A stretch of 64,000 nucleotides of DNA from Pontibacter roseus DSM 17521 (GTDB taxonomy: Bacteria; Bacteroidota; Bacteroidia; Cytophagales; Hymenobacteraceae). The position numbers and the translations under genes are program-made. Below are positions 55,489 through 63,099 of this stretch, in pieces. The notes under the pieces are model-generated. The model was not told the origin of the DNA. It saw only the letters and a list, made by a program, of their open reading frames with translations, and did no database searches. The stretch's first letter is position 1; every line of letters starts with the position of its first letter. The stretch spans positions 119,705 to 183,704 of the forward strand of contig NZ_KB890762.1 of the NCBI RefSeq assembly GCF_000373265.1, in the 5' to 3' direction.

Positions 55489-55530
55489 TATGCCATTGCC
55501 ATACCTGCCCCAACAATTTAGAAGGTATAG

Positions 55531-55561
55531 TTTGAATAAAATATTTTTAAATCTAATTTTG
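55531..55561 (+). promoter_or_regulatory. Bacteroidota promoter upstream of the E2 gene
   Basis: TTTG at 55531-55534 and TAATTTTG at 55554-55561 are 19 bases apart, matching the TTTG-N19-TAnnTTTG consensus. Transcription should start near 55568, leaving a leader of about 40 bases. Confidence 0.65.
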
Positions 55562-55607
55562 GGGCTTACAGTTTAGACGATACAGGCGAACCAATAAGAC
55601 GACAATT

Positions 55608-57347
55608 ATGGCTGAAGTGATACGAATGCCTAAGATGAGCGACACAATGACGGAGGGGGTGATTGCATCTTGGCTTAAGAAAGAAGGCGACAAAGTAAGC
55701 TCCGGCGACATTCTGGCCGAAGTGGAGACCGATAAGGCGACGATGGAGCTGGAATCCTACGAAGATGGCACGCTACTCTACATTGGTCCCAAGAAAGGTG
55801 ATTCGGTGCCCATTGATGCCGTTATTGCAATCATTGGCAAAGAAGGCGAAGACATTTCCGGCCTGCTGAGTGAGGCAGGACAAGGAGAGAAGCCGGCAGC
55901 CAAAGAAGAACCCAAACAGGAAGCAGCGCAAGCACCTAAGCAGGAAGAGAAAAAAGAAGCAGCCCCTGCCCCTGCCAAGGCAGAGGCTCCTGCCGCTAAA
56001 ACCTCCGTGGATACGTCCAACATCAAGGCCAGCGTCATCCGCATGCCTAAGATGAGCGACACCATGACAGAAGGCGTACTTGTATCCTGGCTGAAGAAAG
56101 TGGGTGACAAAGTAAGCTCCGGCGACGTGCTGGCCGAAGTGGAGACCGACAAGGCGACAATGGAGCTGGAGTCCTATGAAGACGGTACCTTGCTGTACAC
56201 AGGGGTAGAGGCCGGTTCTTCGGTGGCCATTGATGCCGTAATCGCCATCATCGGTGAAAAAGGTGCCGATTACAAAGCCCTGCTGGATGCAGAAGGCGGT
56301 ACGGTGCCTGCCGGTGTGGAGGAACGCTCCAGCGAAGAGAACGCCAAATCGGACGAGAACATCGAGGCCCGCACCGAGGCTACAACAGAAGATAAAGTAC
56401 AGGAAATAGAAGTACCTGCCACGGGTACAGAGCAGGTTGCCGCTGAAGGCAACGGCCGTATCAAGGCGTCTCCGCTGGCGAAGAAAGTAGCCAAAGAGAA
56501 AGGCTTCAATCTGGCGCAAATCAAAGGCTCAGGTGAGGGAGGACGCATTGTGCTGCGTGACGTGGAGAACTTCTCCCCGTCTGCTGCCCCTGCGCCGCAA
56601 CAGGCTGCCAAAGCTCCTGCCACCGCACCGGCTCCACAACCGCAGGCTATACCTGGCGCGCCAGCCGATGCCTACGAGGAAGTGAACGTGTCGCAGATGC
56701 GTAAGGTAATTGCGCGCCGACTGGCCGAGAGCAAGTTCTCTGCGCCGCACTTCTACCTGACCATGGAAATTGACATGGACAAGGCGATGGAAGCCCGTGT
56801 GTCCATAAACGAGGTGTCGCCGGTGAAGGTGTCGTTCAACGACCTGGTAATCAAAGCGGCCGCTGCTGCGCTTCGTCAGCACCCTGCCGTGAACTCTTCC
56901 TGGCTGGGCGACAAAATCAGGTATAACAAGCATATCAACATTGGGGTAGCCGTGGCGGTGGAAGAAGGCCTGTTGGTACCGGTGGTACGCAACGCCGACT
57001 TCAAATCACTGTCTGCCATCGCGGCCGAAGTGAAAGAACTGGGTGGCAAGGCGAAGAGCAAGAAGCTGCAGCCCGCCGAGTGGGAAGGCAACACCTTCAC
57101 CATCTCCAACCTGGGTATGTTTGGTATTGAGGAGTTCACCGCCATCATCAACCCGCCGGATGCCTGCATCATGGCTGTGGGTGGCATCAAGCAGACGCCG
57201 GTCGTACGCGACGGACAAATCCGCATCGGCAACGTGATGAAGGTGACGCTCTCCTGCGACCACCGTGTAGTAGACGGCGCCGTGGGTTCCGCTTTCCTGC
57301 AGACCTTCAAGAACATGCTGGAGAACCCGGTAAGAATACTGGTGTAA
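55608..57347 (+). CDS. pdhC: Pyruvate dehydrogenase E2 (dihydrolipoamide acetyltransferase), two lipoyl domains
   Basis: E2 moves the acetyl group from pyruvate dehydrogenase to CoA. The 579 residues hold two lipoyl domains, with lipoyl lysines Lys43 and Lys182 in ETDKATMELES, separated by an Ala/Pro/Lys-rich linker. The peripheral subunit-binding domain follows at about 285-320 (ASPLAKKVAKEKGF). The catalytic domain ends with CDHRVVDGAVG (His552, Asp556). The two lipoyl domains are nearly identical, including in DNA. E1 and E3 genes are not adjacent. Confidence 0.95.
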   Translation: MAEVIRMPKMSDTMTEGVIASWLKKEGDKVSSGDILAEVETDKATMELESYEDGTLLYIGPKKGDSVPIDAVIAIIGKEGEDISGLLSEAGQGEKPAAKEEPKQEAAQAPKQEEKKEAAPAPAKAEAPAAKTSVDTSNIKASVIRMPKMSDTMTEGVLVSWLKKVGDKVSSGDVLAEVETDKATMELESYEDGTLLYTGVEAGSSVAIDAVIAIIGEKGADYKALLDAEGGTVPAGVEERSSEENAKSDENIEARTEATTEDKVQEIEVPATGTEQVAAEGNGRIKASPLAKKVAKEKGFNLAQIKGSGEGGRIVLRDVENFSPSAAPAPQQAAKAPATAPAPQPQAIPGAPADAYEEVNVSQMRKVIARRLAESKFSAPHFYLTMEIDMDKAMEARVSINEVSPVKVSFNDLVIKAAAAALRQHPAVNSSWLGDKIRYNKHINIGVAVAVEEGLLVPVVRNADFKSLSAIAAEVKELGGKAKSKKLQPAEWEGNTFTISNLGMFGIEEFTAIINPPDACIMAVGGIKQTPVVRDGQIRIGNVMKVTLSCDHRVVDGAVGSAFLQTFKNMLENPVRILV

Positions 57348-57364
57348 TTACTTATAGTGAACAA

Positions 57365-57402
57365 GAAAAGAGCCTCTTCGGATACGGAGAGGCTCTTTTT
57401 TT
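57365..57402 (+). terminator. Terminator after the E2 gene
   Basis: The stem AAGAGCCTCT / AGAGGCTCTT with an imperfect upper part is followed by TTTTTTT. Confidence 0.85.
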
Positions 57403-57538
57403 ATGGCTACCACAGTGGCTAAAATTTTAGGAGGCAGACGCTCTAAACTAGTCTTTAAGCTACTCAGAGTTAATTTCCTGCTACGTTTTCAGTATCCCGC
57501 TCCGCAGCTTTTGGCAAGCGTTAGAAGGCTTTTTTTGT

Positions 57539-57991
57539 TTAAATACCGAATTGCCTTAAATGATGGTCAGAGTGTTTGTAGACTAAAACACCAATCTGCT
57601 CCTTTGTCATTTTGCCGAAAAAGTCGTGTATAAAGTCTGGGTTATCATAGCTTTCATAAGCTTTCGTCAATTCAATCCATTTGAATTTCTCAGCTTCCAA
57701 GTCTCCCTCCATTTCTCTCACTTTGAATTGTGCGGAAGTCGGAATGTTCTTATCAAAAGGGTTCTCATCATTTATCATTTTTCTCAATGCCATTCTACCA
57801 AATACTTTACCCAGAAGAACCTGCTTATACGTGTGATGCTCTTCGCCTAAAATCCAGCCGTTCCAATAGGTATTGTGCTTTACCATCTGAAAAACATGCA
57901 TTTTGCCCCATAGAGCCATGCTATGCTTAGTTAGCAAATTGATTCTACCAACAATTTCATCTCTGGTCGGTTCGTCAAATATGGTCTTCAT
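57539..57991 (-). CDS. DUF1569 (DinB-like four-helix) protein
   Basis: The 150-residue protein has the DUF1569 pattern: MALWGKMHVFQMVKHN near residue 30, NPFDKN, and the closing YKHSDHHLRQFGI with His that probably bind a metal. Function unknown. It is more AT-rich than the E2 gene and begins the low-GC stretch that runs to 60.6 kb. Whether it belongs to the cassette array is uncertain. Confidence 0.8.
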   Translation of the reverse strand: MKTIFDEPTRDEIVGRINLLTKHSMALWGKMHVFQMVKHNTYWNGWILGEEHHTYKQVLLGKVFGRMALRKMINDENPFDKNIPTSAQFKVREMEGDLEAEKFKWIELTKAYESYDNPDFIHDFFGKMTKEQIGVLVYKHSDHHLRQFGI

Positions 57992-58072
57992 AATTCTTGG
58001 TTAGCCTTGGTAAGTTGGTATAGGTGCCTGGTATACTACTATGGGGATTTTAGTTTTCCCGTTTCCCCGATG

Positions 58073-58930
58073 TCATTCTCTGGGTGTTTTCGGATATAAA
58101 AGTTTGAATGAATTCATAACAGCCTGGTGCATTATCGTTGCATGGTTTTCTAAGGGCAAATAGTCAAAATGCACATTTACGTTTTTGTTTTTCAAGCCTT
58201 TTAATTTGTCAGCTAACACGTTTGCATCAACCTCCATCACACGGGGAGTTACTGTGGGTGTCAATCCTTCCTTTCCAACACCGATATAAATATCCTTATT
58301 CTCGAAATTTGAAAAGGATTGGTTTAACAATGAGCCATTGTCCCACCACAGACTGGGGCTGATGATGATGTACTTATCAAAAAGCGAGGGTTTTTTATCA
58401 AGTACTTCTGTCGCTAATAATCCGCCTAACGATTGCCCAATAATTGTTTTAGAGTTGTTTGCCTTGTACTTCGCCTGAACGTAAGACTGCAACTCCTTTT
58501 CAAGGAAAGAAATGAATTTATCCGAATGGCCAGTAGTTGGGTATGCTTTCTTATCTCCTTCAATTGTTGTTGGGAAAGTAAAATCTCTCCTTCTGTCAAC
58601 AGTTGCAATACCTACAACAATTGACTTTGGGACTTGGTTGACCCATTCAAAGCTGCTGAACTGAACAAGCCCAACGATATGAATAAAGTCCTCGTCTGCC
58701 GAACCATCAAGTAAGTAGATAACCGGATAACTTATCGTATCATTTTTACTGTATCCTTCGGGTAGATAGATATTCAGTATCCTTTCTTCGTTCAATTCTC
58801 TTGATTGGATTTTGTCGATTACACCAAGTACAAATGGTTCGCCGCTGTCAGCCTGTCTTGACTTGTTTTTTTGTCCATAAGTCAGTGCGGATGAAAAAAC
58901 AAGAAAAAGAATTATAAATGCTCTATTCAT
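58073..58930 (-). CDS. Secreted alpha/beta-hydrolase, esterase PF00756 type
   Basis: The 285-residue protein has a signal peptide (FIILFLVFSSALTYGQ). The nucleophile elbow is TIIGQSLGGLLATEV (Ser in GQSLGG near residue 165) and the likely catalytic His is in PLENHATIMHQ. RILNIYLPEGYSKND and YPVIYLLDG match putative esterases related to IroE/Fes and antigen 85. Substrate unknown. It is AT-rich and lies directly downstream, in its own direction, of attC-like site A. Confidence 0.85.
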   Translation of the reverse strand: MNRAFIILFLVFSSALTYGQKNKSRQADSGEPFVLGVIDKIQSRELNEERILNIYLPEGYSKNDTISYPVIYLLDGSADEDFIHIVGLVQFSSFEWVNQVPKSIVVGIATVDRRRDFTFPTTIEGDKKAYPTTGHSDKFISFLEKELQSYVQAKYKANNSKTIIGQSLGGLLATEVLDKKPSLFDKYIIISPSLWWDNGSLLNQSFSNFENKDIYIGVGKEGLTPTVTPRVMEVDANVLADKLKGLKNKNVNVHFDYLPLENHATIMHQAVMNSFKLLYPKTPRE

Positions 58931-58952
58931 TTTTTGATTGCTGGCTGTTTTC

Positions 58953-59010
58953 TATGACAACGGACTTGGCTATGAGGTGGCGTAGCTACCTTATAGGTGT
59001 GGTTGGCAGT
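58953..59010. repeat. attC-like palindrome A
   Basis: A 58-bp imperfect palindrome. The left end has GACAAC (58956-58961), the right end GTTGGC (59002-59007). An inner stem pairs GGCTATGAGGT with ACCTTATAGGT (8 of 11). It separates the esterase gene from the next AT-rich gene, whose stop is about 18 bases away. Confidence 0.55.
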
Positions 59011-59027
59011 ATTGCTTATTGTCTGCG

Positions 59028-59528
59028 TTAATCATTTTCAATTTCAACCTTCTCTAATAAATTTTTACCGTCTTGTGAGATGTAAAGGAGAGTCTTGCTT
59101 AACCTCGTTAACTCAATTTTTATTGGTTCTCCCAATCTTAACAATTCTGGTAACTTGTCATATAAATCGAACTTCAACTTTAACGGTGTCTCTATACTCA
59201 GGATAAAACCATCTTTCCCTTTTTTGATTTCATAGTCCGATGTCTTAAAACTTATTTTCCTACTCCTAATTAAGTCGATATACTTAACAATGTTTTTCCA
59301 TGATATCCCAATAAATGGCAATGACACAAGACCTATGATAAACAAGGCCCTATTTGCGAAACCGTCAGCTGGTTTATTAAACAGAGTCAGAATTAATGGA
59401 GTAATAAATAATAAAATAATCAGTCCAATTGTAAAAAGCATTCCAAGGATTAGAGTCAATTTTATGTCGTTTTTAATCCTTTTTATGTCTCTCTGAGTTA
59501 ATGCTATCTCTGTCATTTTGAAATTCAT
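59028..59528 (-). CDS. Two-helix membrane protein, unknown, AT-rich
   Basis: The 166-residue protein has two membrane segments at about 22-50 (LTLILGMLFTIGLIILLFIT) and 62-78 (ALFIIGLVSLPFIGISW), followed by a soluble basic domain. No family is recognised. It is strongly AT-rich. It lies between palindromes A and B like a single cassette gene. The ATG at 59516 is an alternative start. Confidence 0.65.
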   Translation of the reverse strand: MNFKMTEIALTQRDIKRIKNDIKLTLILGMLFTIGLIILLFITPLILTLFNKPADGFANRALFIIGLVSLPFIGISWKNIVKYIDLIRSRKISFKTSDYEIKKGKDGFILSIETPLKLKFDLYDKLPELLRLGEPIKIELTRLSKTLLYISQDGKNLLEKVEIEND

Positions 59529-59540
59529 TCAAAGGCATTG

Positions 59541-59680
59541 CTGCCAACGTTGGACGGCTTTGCGATGTGGCGGCAATAGCATTCCGTCAGTTTGATTAAA
59601 GATATGCAGCCCAATTGAAAAACAAATGACGACTGACTTCCGTCAGCCGCCATATTGCAAAACCGATGTTAGCGGTAGCC
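59541..59680. repeat. attC-like palindrome B
   Basis: A 140-bp imperfect palindrome. Left: GCCAAC (59543-59548) then GGCTTTGCGATGTGGCGG. Right: CCGCCATATTGCAAAACCG then GTTAGC (59668-59673). The arms pair over about 25 bp with a small bulge; the middle is less conserved. The stop codon of the next gene starts 3 bases past its end. Confidence 0.65.
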
Positions 59681-59682
59681 TG

Positions 59683-60066
59683 TTAGAGAATGTAAACAGT
59701 ATCGTCGCCTAAAGTATATTCAACAATATTCTTTTTATGAGTTTCTTTATTGGTCACAACTTTTCCGTCTATTGTAAATTCTTTACAGTCATAGATAGTG
59801 AGTTTTTTTGTCTTTTGGTCATAAACAACTTTGCCTGCATTAGAGAGTTCAAACTTCTCAGTTTTTAATGAAACGTTTTCCAACAAAGTCATTATCTGTG
59901 TCTTGTCGTCAAAAGAAATTTGTTTACACTGAAATTTTGGGTCTTGGTTAAACACAATCTTGTCGCTACTGAGAGTAGTCTCGCCATTTGATTTTGTCTG
60001 AGCAGATGCAATGTTTGTCAAACTAATGCTGCAAACAAGGAAAAGAATTGTAAGTAATTTTTTCAT
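59683..60066 (-). CDS. Small secreted protein, unknown, AT-rich
   Basis: The 127-residue protein has a signal peptide (LLTILFLVCSISLTNIASAQ). The mature part is beta-rich with repeated ISFDDKTQIMTLLENVSL and GKVVYDQKTKKLTIYDCKEF, a pattern seen in LptA/OstA-like proteins, but the link is weak. It lies between palindromes B and C as a single-gene unit. Confidence 0.65.
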   Translation of the reverse strand: MKKLLTILFLVCSISLTNIASAQTKSNGETTLSSDKIVFNQDPKFQCKQISFDDKTQIMTLLENVSLKTEKFELSNAGKVVYDQKTKKLTIYDCKEFTIDGKVVTNKETHKKNIVEYTLGDDTVYIL

Positions 60067-60140
60067 GTCAATTGATTTTTGTGTGTTACTAAATTACAGT
60101 ATAGTGTCAAACTGCAAATGTTAATGGTTTGTCACTTGGT

Positions 60141-60350
60141 TACCGCTAACGTTCATTGGCTTTGCGTTCGGCGGGGCATTCCGTGCTCCGTCGCCCCTGG
60201 ACTGCTGCCGATGGTATTACTAATGTACAAGTTTAATTTTGTTGCTTACCTGTGTTCCGTCACGCTGACAACTACAAATGATAGCTGTTACTGCTGCTGA
60301 TGTTGCGTTGCGTCGCCCCCAGCTGACGCAAAACCGCTGTTGCCTGCTGT
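60141..60350. repeat. attC-like palindrome C
   Basis: A 210-bp element. Left: GCTAAC (60145-60150), then GTTCATTGGCTTTGCGTTCG. Right: GACGCAAAACCGCTG then GTTGCC (60339-60344). It shares with B the block CYAACGTTNNNNGGCTTTGCG. The middle is longer and has no gene. Confidence 0.6.
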
Positions 60351-60351
60351 T

Positions 60352-60489
60352 TTATCTATTTTGATACGTTTTTTGTGTTAGTATGTCAGATTCCAACCTT
60401 GCCAATTTTGACTTTTTTTTCTTGTTTAAGTACCAAGCTAAAAGTCCGCTCAAAATTGCAAACCCGAATACGTACATAAGAACTATCAT
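60352..60489 (-). CDS. 45-residue membrane micro-protein
   Basis: The frame from ATG 60487-60489 to the stop at 60352-60354 encodes a short membrane helix (MIVLMYVFGFAILSGLLAWY) followed by NKKKKSK and a polar tail. AAGGTGAG sits about 8 bases upstream of the ATG, a good ribosome site. The stop lies 2 bases from palindrome C. No family is recognised. The layout supports a real cassette gene; other start codons in frame are less likely. Confidence 0.6.
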   Translation of the reverse strand: MIVLMYVFGFAILSGLLAWYLNKKKKSKLARLESDILTQKTYQNR

Positions 60490-60520
60490 TTTTGTCTCAC
60501 CTTTCTGATTCTCTTTAAAG

Positions 60521-60580
60521 TCTGCTAACTACCTCGAAAGCGTGAACATACGCTTTCCTTGCAAACGTATGTTGGCTATA
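60521..60580. repeat. attC-like palindrome D
   Basis: A 60-bp imperfect palindrome: GCTAAC (60524-60529) at the left, GTTGGC (60571-60576) at the right, and a perfect inner stem GAAAGCGT / ACGCTTTC (60536-60543 and 60550-60557). It lies 32 bases upstream of the micro-protein ATG. Confidence 0.5.
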
Positions 60581-60667
60581 CGTAATTGGTTTTATGTTAA
60601 ATATAGCTTTTACTATACACGTATGCAACACTATAGAAAAGTATTTGGCTATACCTGATTCTTCCAT

Positions 60668-60711
60668 AAAACAGCAAAGCCGCCCTGTTTAGGAGCGGCT
60701 TTGCTGTTTTA
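60668..60711 (-). terminator. Terminator after menB
   Basis: A 16-bp stem (AAAACAGCAAAGCCGC and its complement) with T run on the minus strand, 18 bases past the menB stop. Confidence 0.88.
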
Positions 60712-60728
60712 CTATATAAGGCTATACC

Positions 60729-61571
60729 TTACGGAATCCACTTGATGTCTTTGAAGTCGGGTTTGCGCTTCTCCAGAAAAGCGTTGCGGCCTTCTTTGGC
60801 CTCGTCGGTCATGTAGGCGAGGCGGGTGGCTTCACCGGCGAATATCTGTTGGCCCACCATGCCGTCGTCGGTGGCGTTGAAGGCGAACTTGAGCATTTTG
60901 ATAGAGGTAGGGGACTTGGCTAGAATCTCCTGCGCCCAGTCATAAGCGGTATCCTCCAGTTCCGCGTGCGGTATCACGGCGTTCACCATACCCATGTCGT
61001 AAGCGTCTTGGGCAGAGTAGTTGCGGCCGAGGAAGAAGATTTCGCGGGCGCGTTTCTGGCCCACCATCTTGGCCAGGTAAGCCGAGCCGTAACCACCGTC
61101 GAAGCTGGTCACGTCGGCATCCGTCTGCTTGAAGATGGCGTGCTCCTGGCTGGCCAGCGTCAGGTCGCATACCACGTGCAGGCTGTGCCCGCCGCCCACG
61201 GCCCAACCCGGCACCACGGCAATCACCACTTTGGGCATGAAGCGTATGAGACGCTGCACCTCCAGTATGTTCAGGCGCGGCATCCCTTCCTCGTCCACAT
61301 ATCCTTGGTGGCCGCGGGCGTTCTGGTCGCCGCCGCTGCAGAAGGAGTACACCCCATCTTTAGTGGAAGGTCCCTCGGCAGAAAGCAGCACCACACCAAT
61401 GGAGGTGTCTTCGCGGGCGTCCAGGAAGGCCTCAAACAGCTCAGCCACCGTCTTGGGGCGGAAGGCGTTGCGTACGTTTGGGCGGTTGAAGGCGATGCGG
61501 GCCACGCCGTTCGCTTTCTTATAGGTGATGTCGGTATATTCTTTTACGGTTACCCAGTTTGCTTTGCTCAT
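60729..61571 (-). CDS. menB: 1,4-dihydroxy-2-naphthoyl-CoA synthase
   Basis: MenB closes the ring of o-succinylbenzoyl-CoA in menaquinone synthesis. The start is set at the ATG of MSKANWVTVKEY (280 residues); an ATG three codons earlier is possible. Crotonase motifs: SFCSGGDQNARG (oxyanion hole), PGWAVGGGHSLHVVCDLT and QTDADVTSFDGGYGSAYL. The Asp in QTDADV marks the bicarbonate-independent type, unlike E. coli which has Gly. It is separated from the other men genes by the AT-rich island and the E2 gene. Confidence 0.95.
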   Translation of the reverse strand: MSKANWVTVKEYTDITYKKANGVARIAFNRPNVRNAFRPKTVAELFEAFLDAREDTSIGVVLLSAEGPSTKDGVYSFCSGGDQNARGHQGYVDEEGMPRLNILEVQRLIRFMPKVVIAVVPGWAVGGGHSLHVVCDLTLASQEHAIFKQTDADVTSFDGGYGSAYLAKMVGQKRAREIFFLGRNYSAQDAYDMGMVNAVIPHAELEDTAYDWAQEILAKSPTSIKMLKFAFNATDDGMVGQQIFAGEATRLAYMTDEAKEGRNAFLEKRKPDFKDIKWIP

Positions 61572-61677
61572 AACGGTCAATTTTAGGGTAAAATTAGGGC
61601 TTTACACGGCCTTCGCCAAACTTATGCCCGGCTCTTTGGCAGAACGCGCTGTTGAGGAGGTGGCTATACCTGTCACC

Positions 61678-62319
61678 TCAAGGGTTCAGTTCGATTTTCT
61701 GCCCGAGGGCCAGGTCAGCCAGGTTCAAACGGATGTAGTAGAAGTCCCGGTCTTTGCCCTCGAAGCGCTTGTTGTTGTCGCTGTCGCGCTGCATCTTCAC
61801 CAGCGCGAACCCCTGCTTGTCATATACCTCCATCGAGACGGCATTCTCCTGTTCCGGTGTCAGAGCCCTTATCTTGTTTCCGGCTTTATTGGATACATAC
61901 AATACGGAAGGGTCATCGTTGTCGATTCGGCCGTTCTTGTTGTAATCCCCTGGCTTCACGAAATAGAAAATCCAGTTCCGGCTGGTGTTGTTCAGTCGGG
62001 CAGGATTACCTTCGGGCCTGCTGTCAGGTATAGGATTGCGCTCCCGTGTGAATTGCCGGATATAGGTATCGGTCTCGAACAGCTTCTTGTACGTGTCGGT
62101 CGACATGTCGTAGAAAATCACGTTGGCGTAGAAGTCATGCCATAGGGCGAGCTTATTAGAAGACAGCAAATCCGCGTTGTACCGTGTCGGGATGAGGACG
62201 GTGGAGGAGCTGTCAATGGCAATTGCCTCACCGAAGTACCGTGGGAGCTTCTCGTTTTTCTGGGTCTGGGAGAGGAGGGGGAGCGCCAGCAGGAGCGCCC
62301 CGGCTAGAATGCCTTTCAT
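61678..62319 (-). CDS. Secreted protein of unknown function
   Basis: The 213-residue protein has a signal peptide (MKGILAGALLLALPLLSQTQ). A calcium-loop-like stretch DYNKNGRIDNDDPSVLYVS lies near residue 125, and EVYDKQGFALVKMQRDSDNNKRFEGKDRDFYYI near 170. No named family. Its promoter would lie opposite that of hslV. Confidence 0.7.
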   Translation of the reverse strand: MKGILAGALLLALPLLSQTQKNEKLPRYFGEAIAIDSSSTVLIPTRYNADLLSSNKLALWHDFYANVIFYDMSTDTYKKLFETDTYIRQFTRERNPIPDSRPEGNPARLNNTSRNWIFYFVKPGDYNKNGRIDNDDPSVLYVSNKAGNKIRALTPEQENAVSMEVYDKQGFALVKMQRDSDNNKRFEGKDRDFYYIRLNLADLALGQKIELNP

Positions 62320-62426
62320 AGATTATCCTTTTATACTTTAGGAAACGAATATAGGCTTTTCCTATTATACTTGGGTCATAAGTATAGGGCAGAAGCCATA
62401 CCGGACAAATTGTCGGCCGAAAACCC

Positions 62427-62459
62427 TTTGGCTTTTTGTTTGCAGTTGCCGTAGCTTTA
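62427..62459 (+). promoter_or_regulatory. Putative promoter of hslV
   Basis: TTTG at 62427-62430 and TAGCTTTA at 62452-62459 (one mismatch to TAnnTTTG) are 21 bases apart, 68 bases before the hslV ATG. Confidence 0.4.
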
Positions 62460-62527
62460 CAGACAGAACACAACACAGGTATAGCGCGCGCTGCGTCCAT
62501 GCCTTCACATTCGAAAAAGCAGACACA

Positions 62528-63070
62528 ATGGCTAAGATAAAATCGACCACCGTTTTGGGAATCTACCACAACGGAGAGGTATGCGTGGGCGCCGACGGAC
62601 AGGCGACCATGGACAAGCACATCGCCAAAAGCAACGTCAAGAAGATACGCAAATTGCTCGACGGCAAGATCGTGACTGGTTTCGCCGGTTCCACCGCCGA
62701 TGCCTTCACGCTGCTGGAGCGCTTCGAGGAGAAACTCAATGCCTACCAGAGCAACATGAAGCGCGCCGCTATCGAGCTGGCCAAGGACTGGCGCAAGGAC
62801 CAGTACCTGCGCAAATTGGAGGCCATGATGGTGGTGGCAAACAAAGACGAGCTGCTCATCATATCCGGTACCGGAGATGTGCTGGAACCCGACAACCAGA
62901 TTGCGGCCATCGGCTCGGGCAGTATGTTCGCGCATGCGGCGGCCCTGGCACTCAAGAAGCACGCGCCGCACCTCAGCGCCGAGGAGATGGTGCGCGAAAG
63001 CCTCAATATCGCTGCGGACATCTGCATCTACACCAACCACAACCTGGTGATAGAAAAGCCAAAGGCTTAA
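62528..63070 (+). CDS. hslV: ATP-dependent protease subunit HslV
   Basis: HslV forms the proteolytic chamber that pairs with the HslU unfoldase. The 180-residue protein starts MAKIKSTTVLGIYHNGEV; removal of the leader would expose the catalytic Thr in STTVLG. Other motifs: VGADGQATMDKHIAK, GKIVTGFAGSTADAFTLLERFE and AAIGSGSMFAHAAALAL. hslU is not adjacent, as often in Bacteroidota. Confidence 0.95.
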   Translation: MAKIKSTTVLGIYHNGEVCVGADGQATMDKHIAKSNVKKIRKLLDGKIVTGFAGSTADAFTLLERFEEKLNAYQSNMKRAAIELAKDWRKDQYLRKLEAMMVVANKDELLIISGTGDVLEPDNQIAAIGSGSMFAHAAALALKKHAPHLSAEEMVRESLNIAADICIYTNHNLVIEKPKA

Positions 63071-63083
63071 TCGCTATACCTTC

Positions 63084-63089
63084 AGGAGG
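63084..63089 (+). promoter_or_regulatory. Shine-Dalgarno that sets the GTG start of the Crp/Fnr gene
   Basis: AGGAGG ends 10 bases before GTG 63100, 13 bases past the hslV stop. Such strong sites are uncommon in Bacteroidota. Confidence 0.6.
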
Positions 63090-63099
63090 CTGCAGGCAC

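Noticed and set aside
57437..57527. Possible fifth attC-like site next to the DUF1569 stop
   Set aside because: GTTAGAA lies about 13 bases from the stop, but the left partner is only TCTAAAC and the arms pair poorly.
57403..57633. Plus-strand open frame after the E2 terminator
   Set aside because: It overlaps the opposite DUF1569 gene and has no recognisable product.
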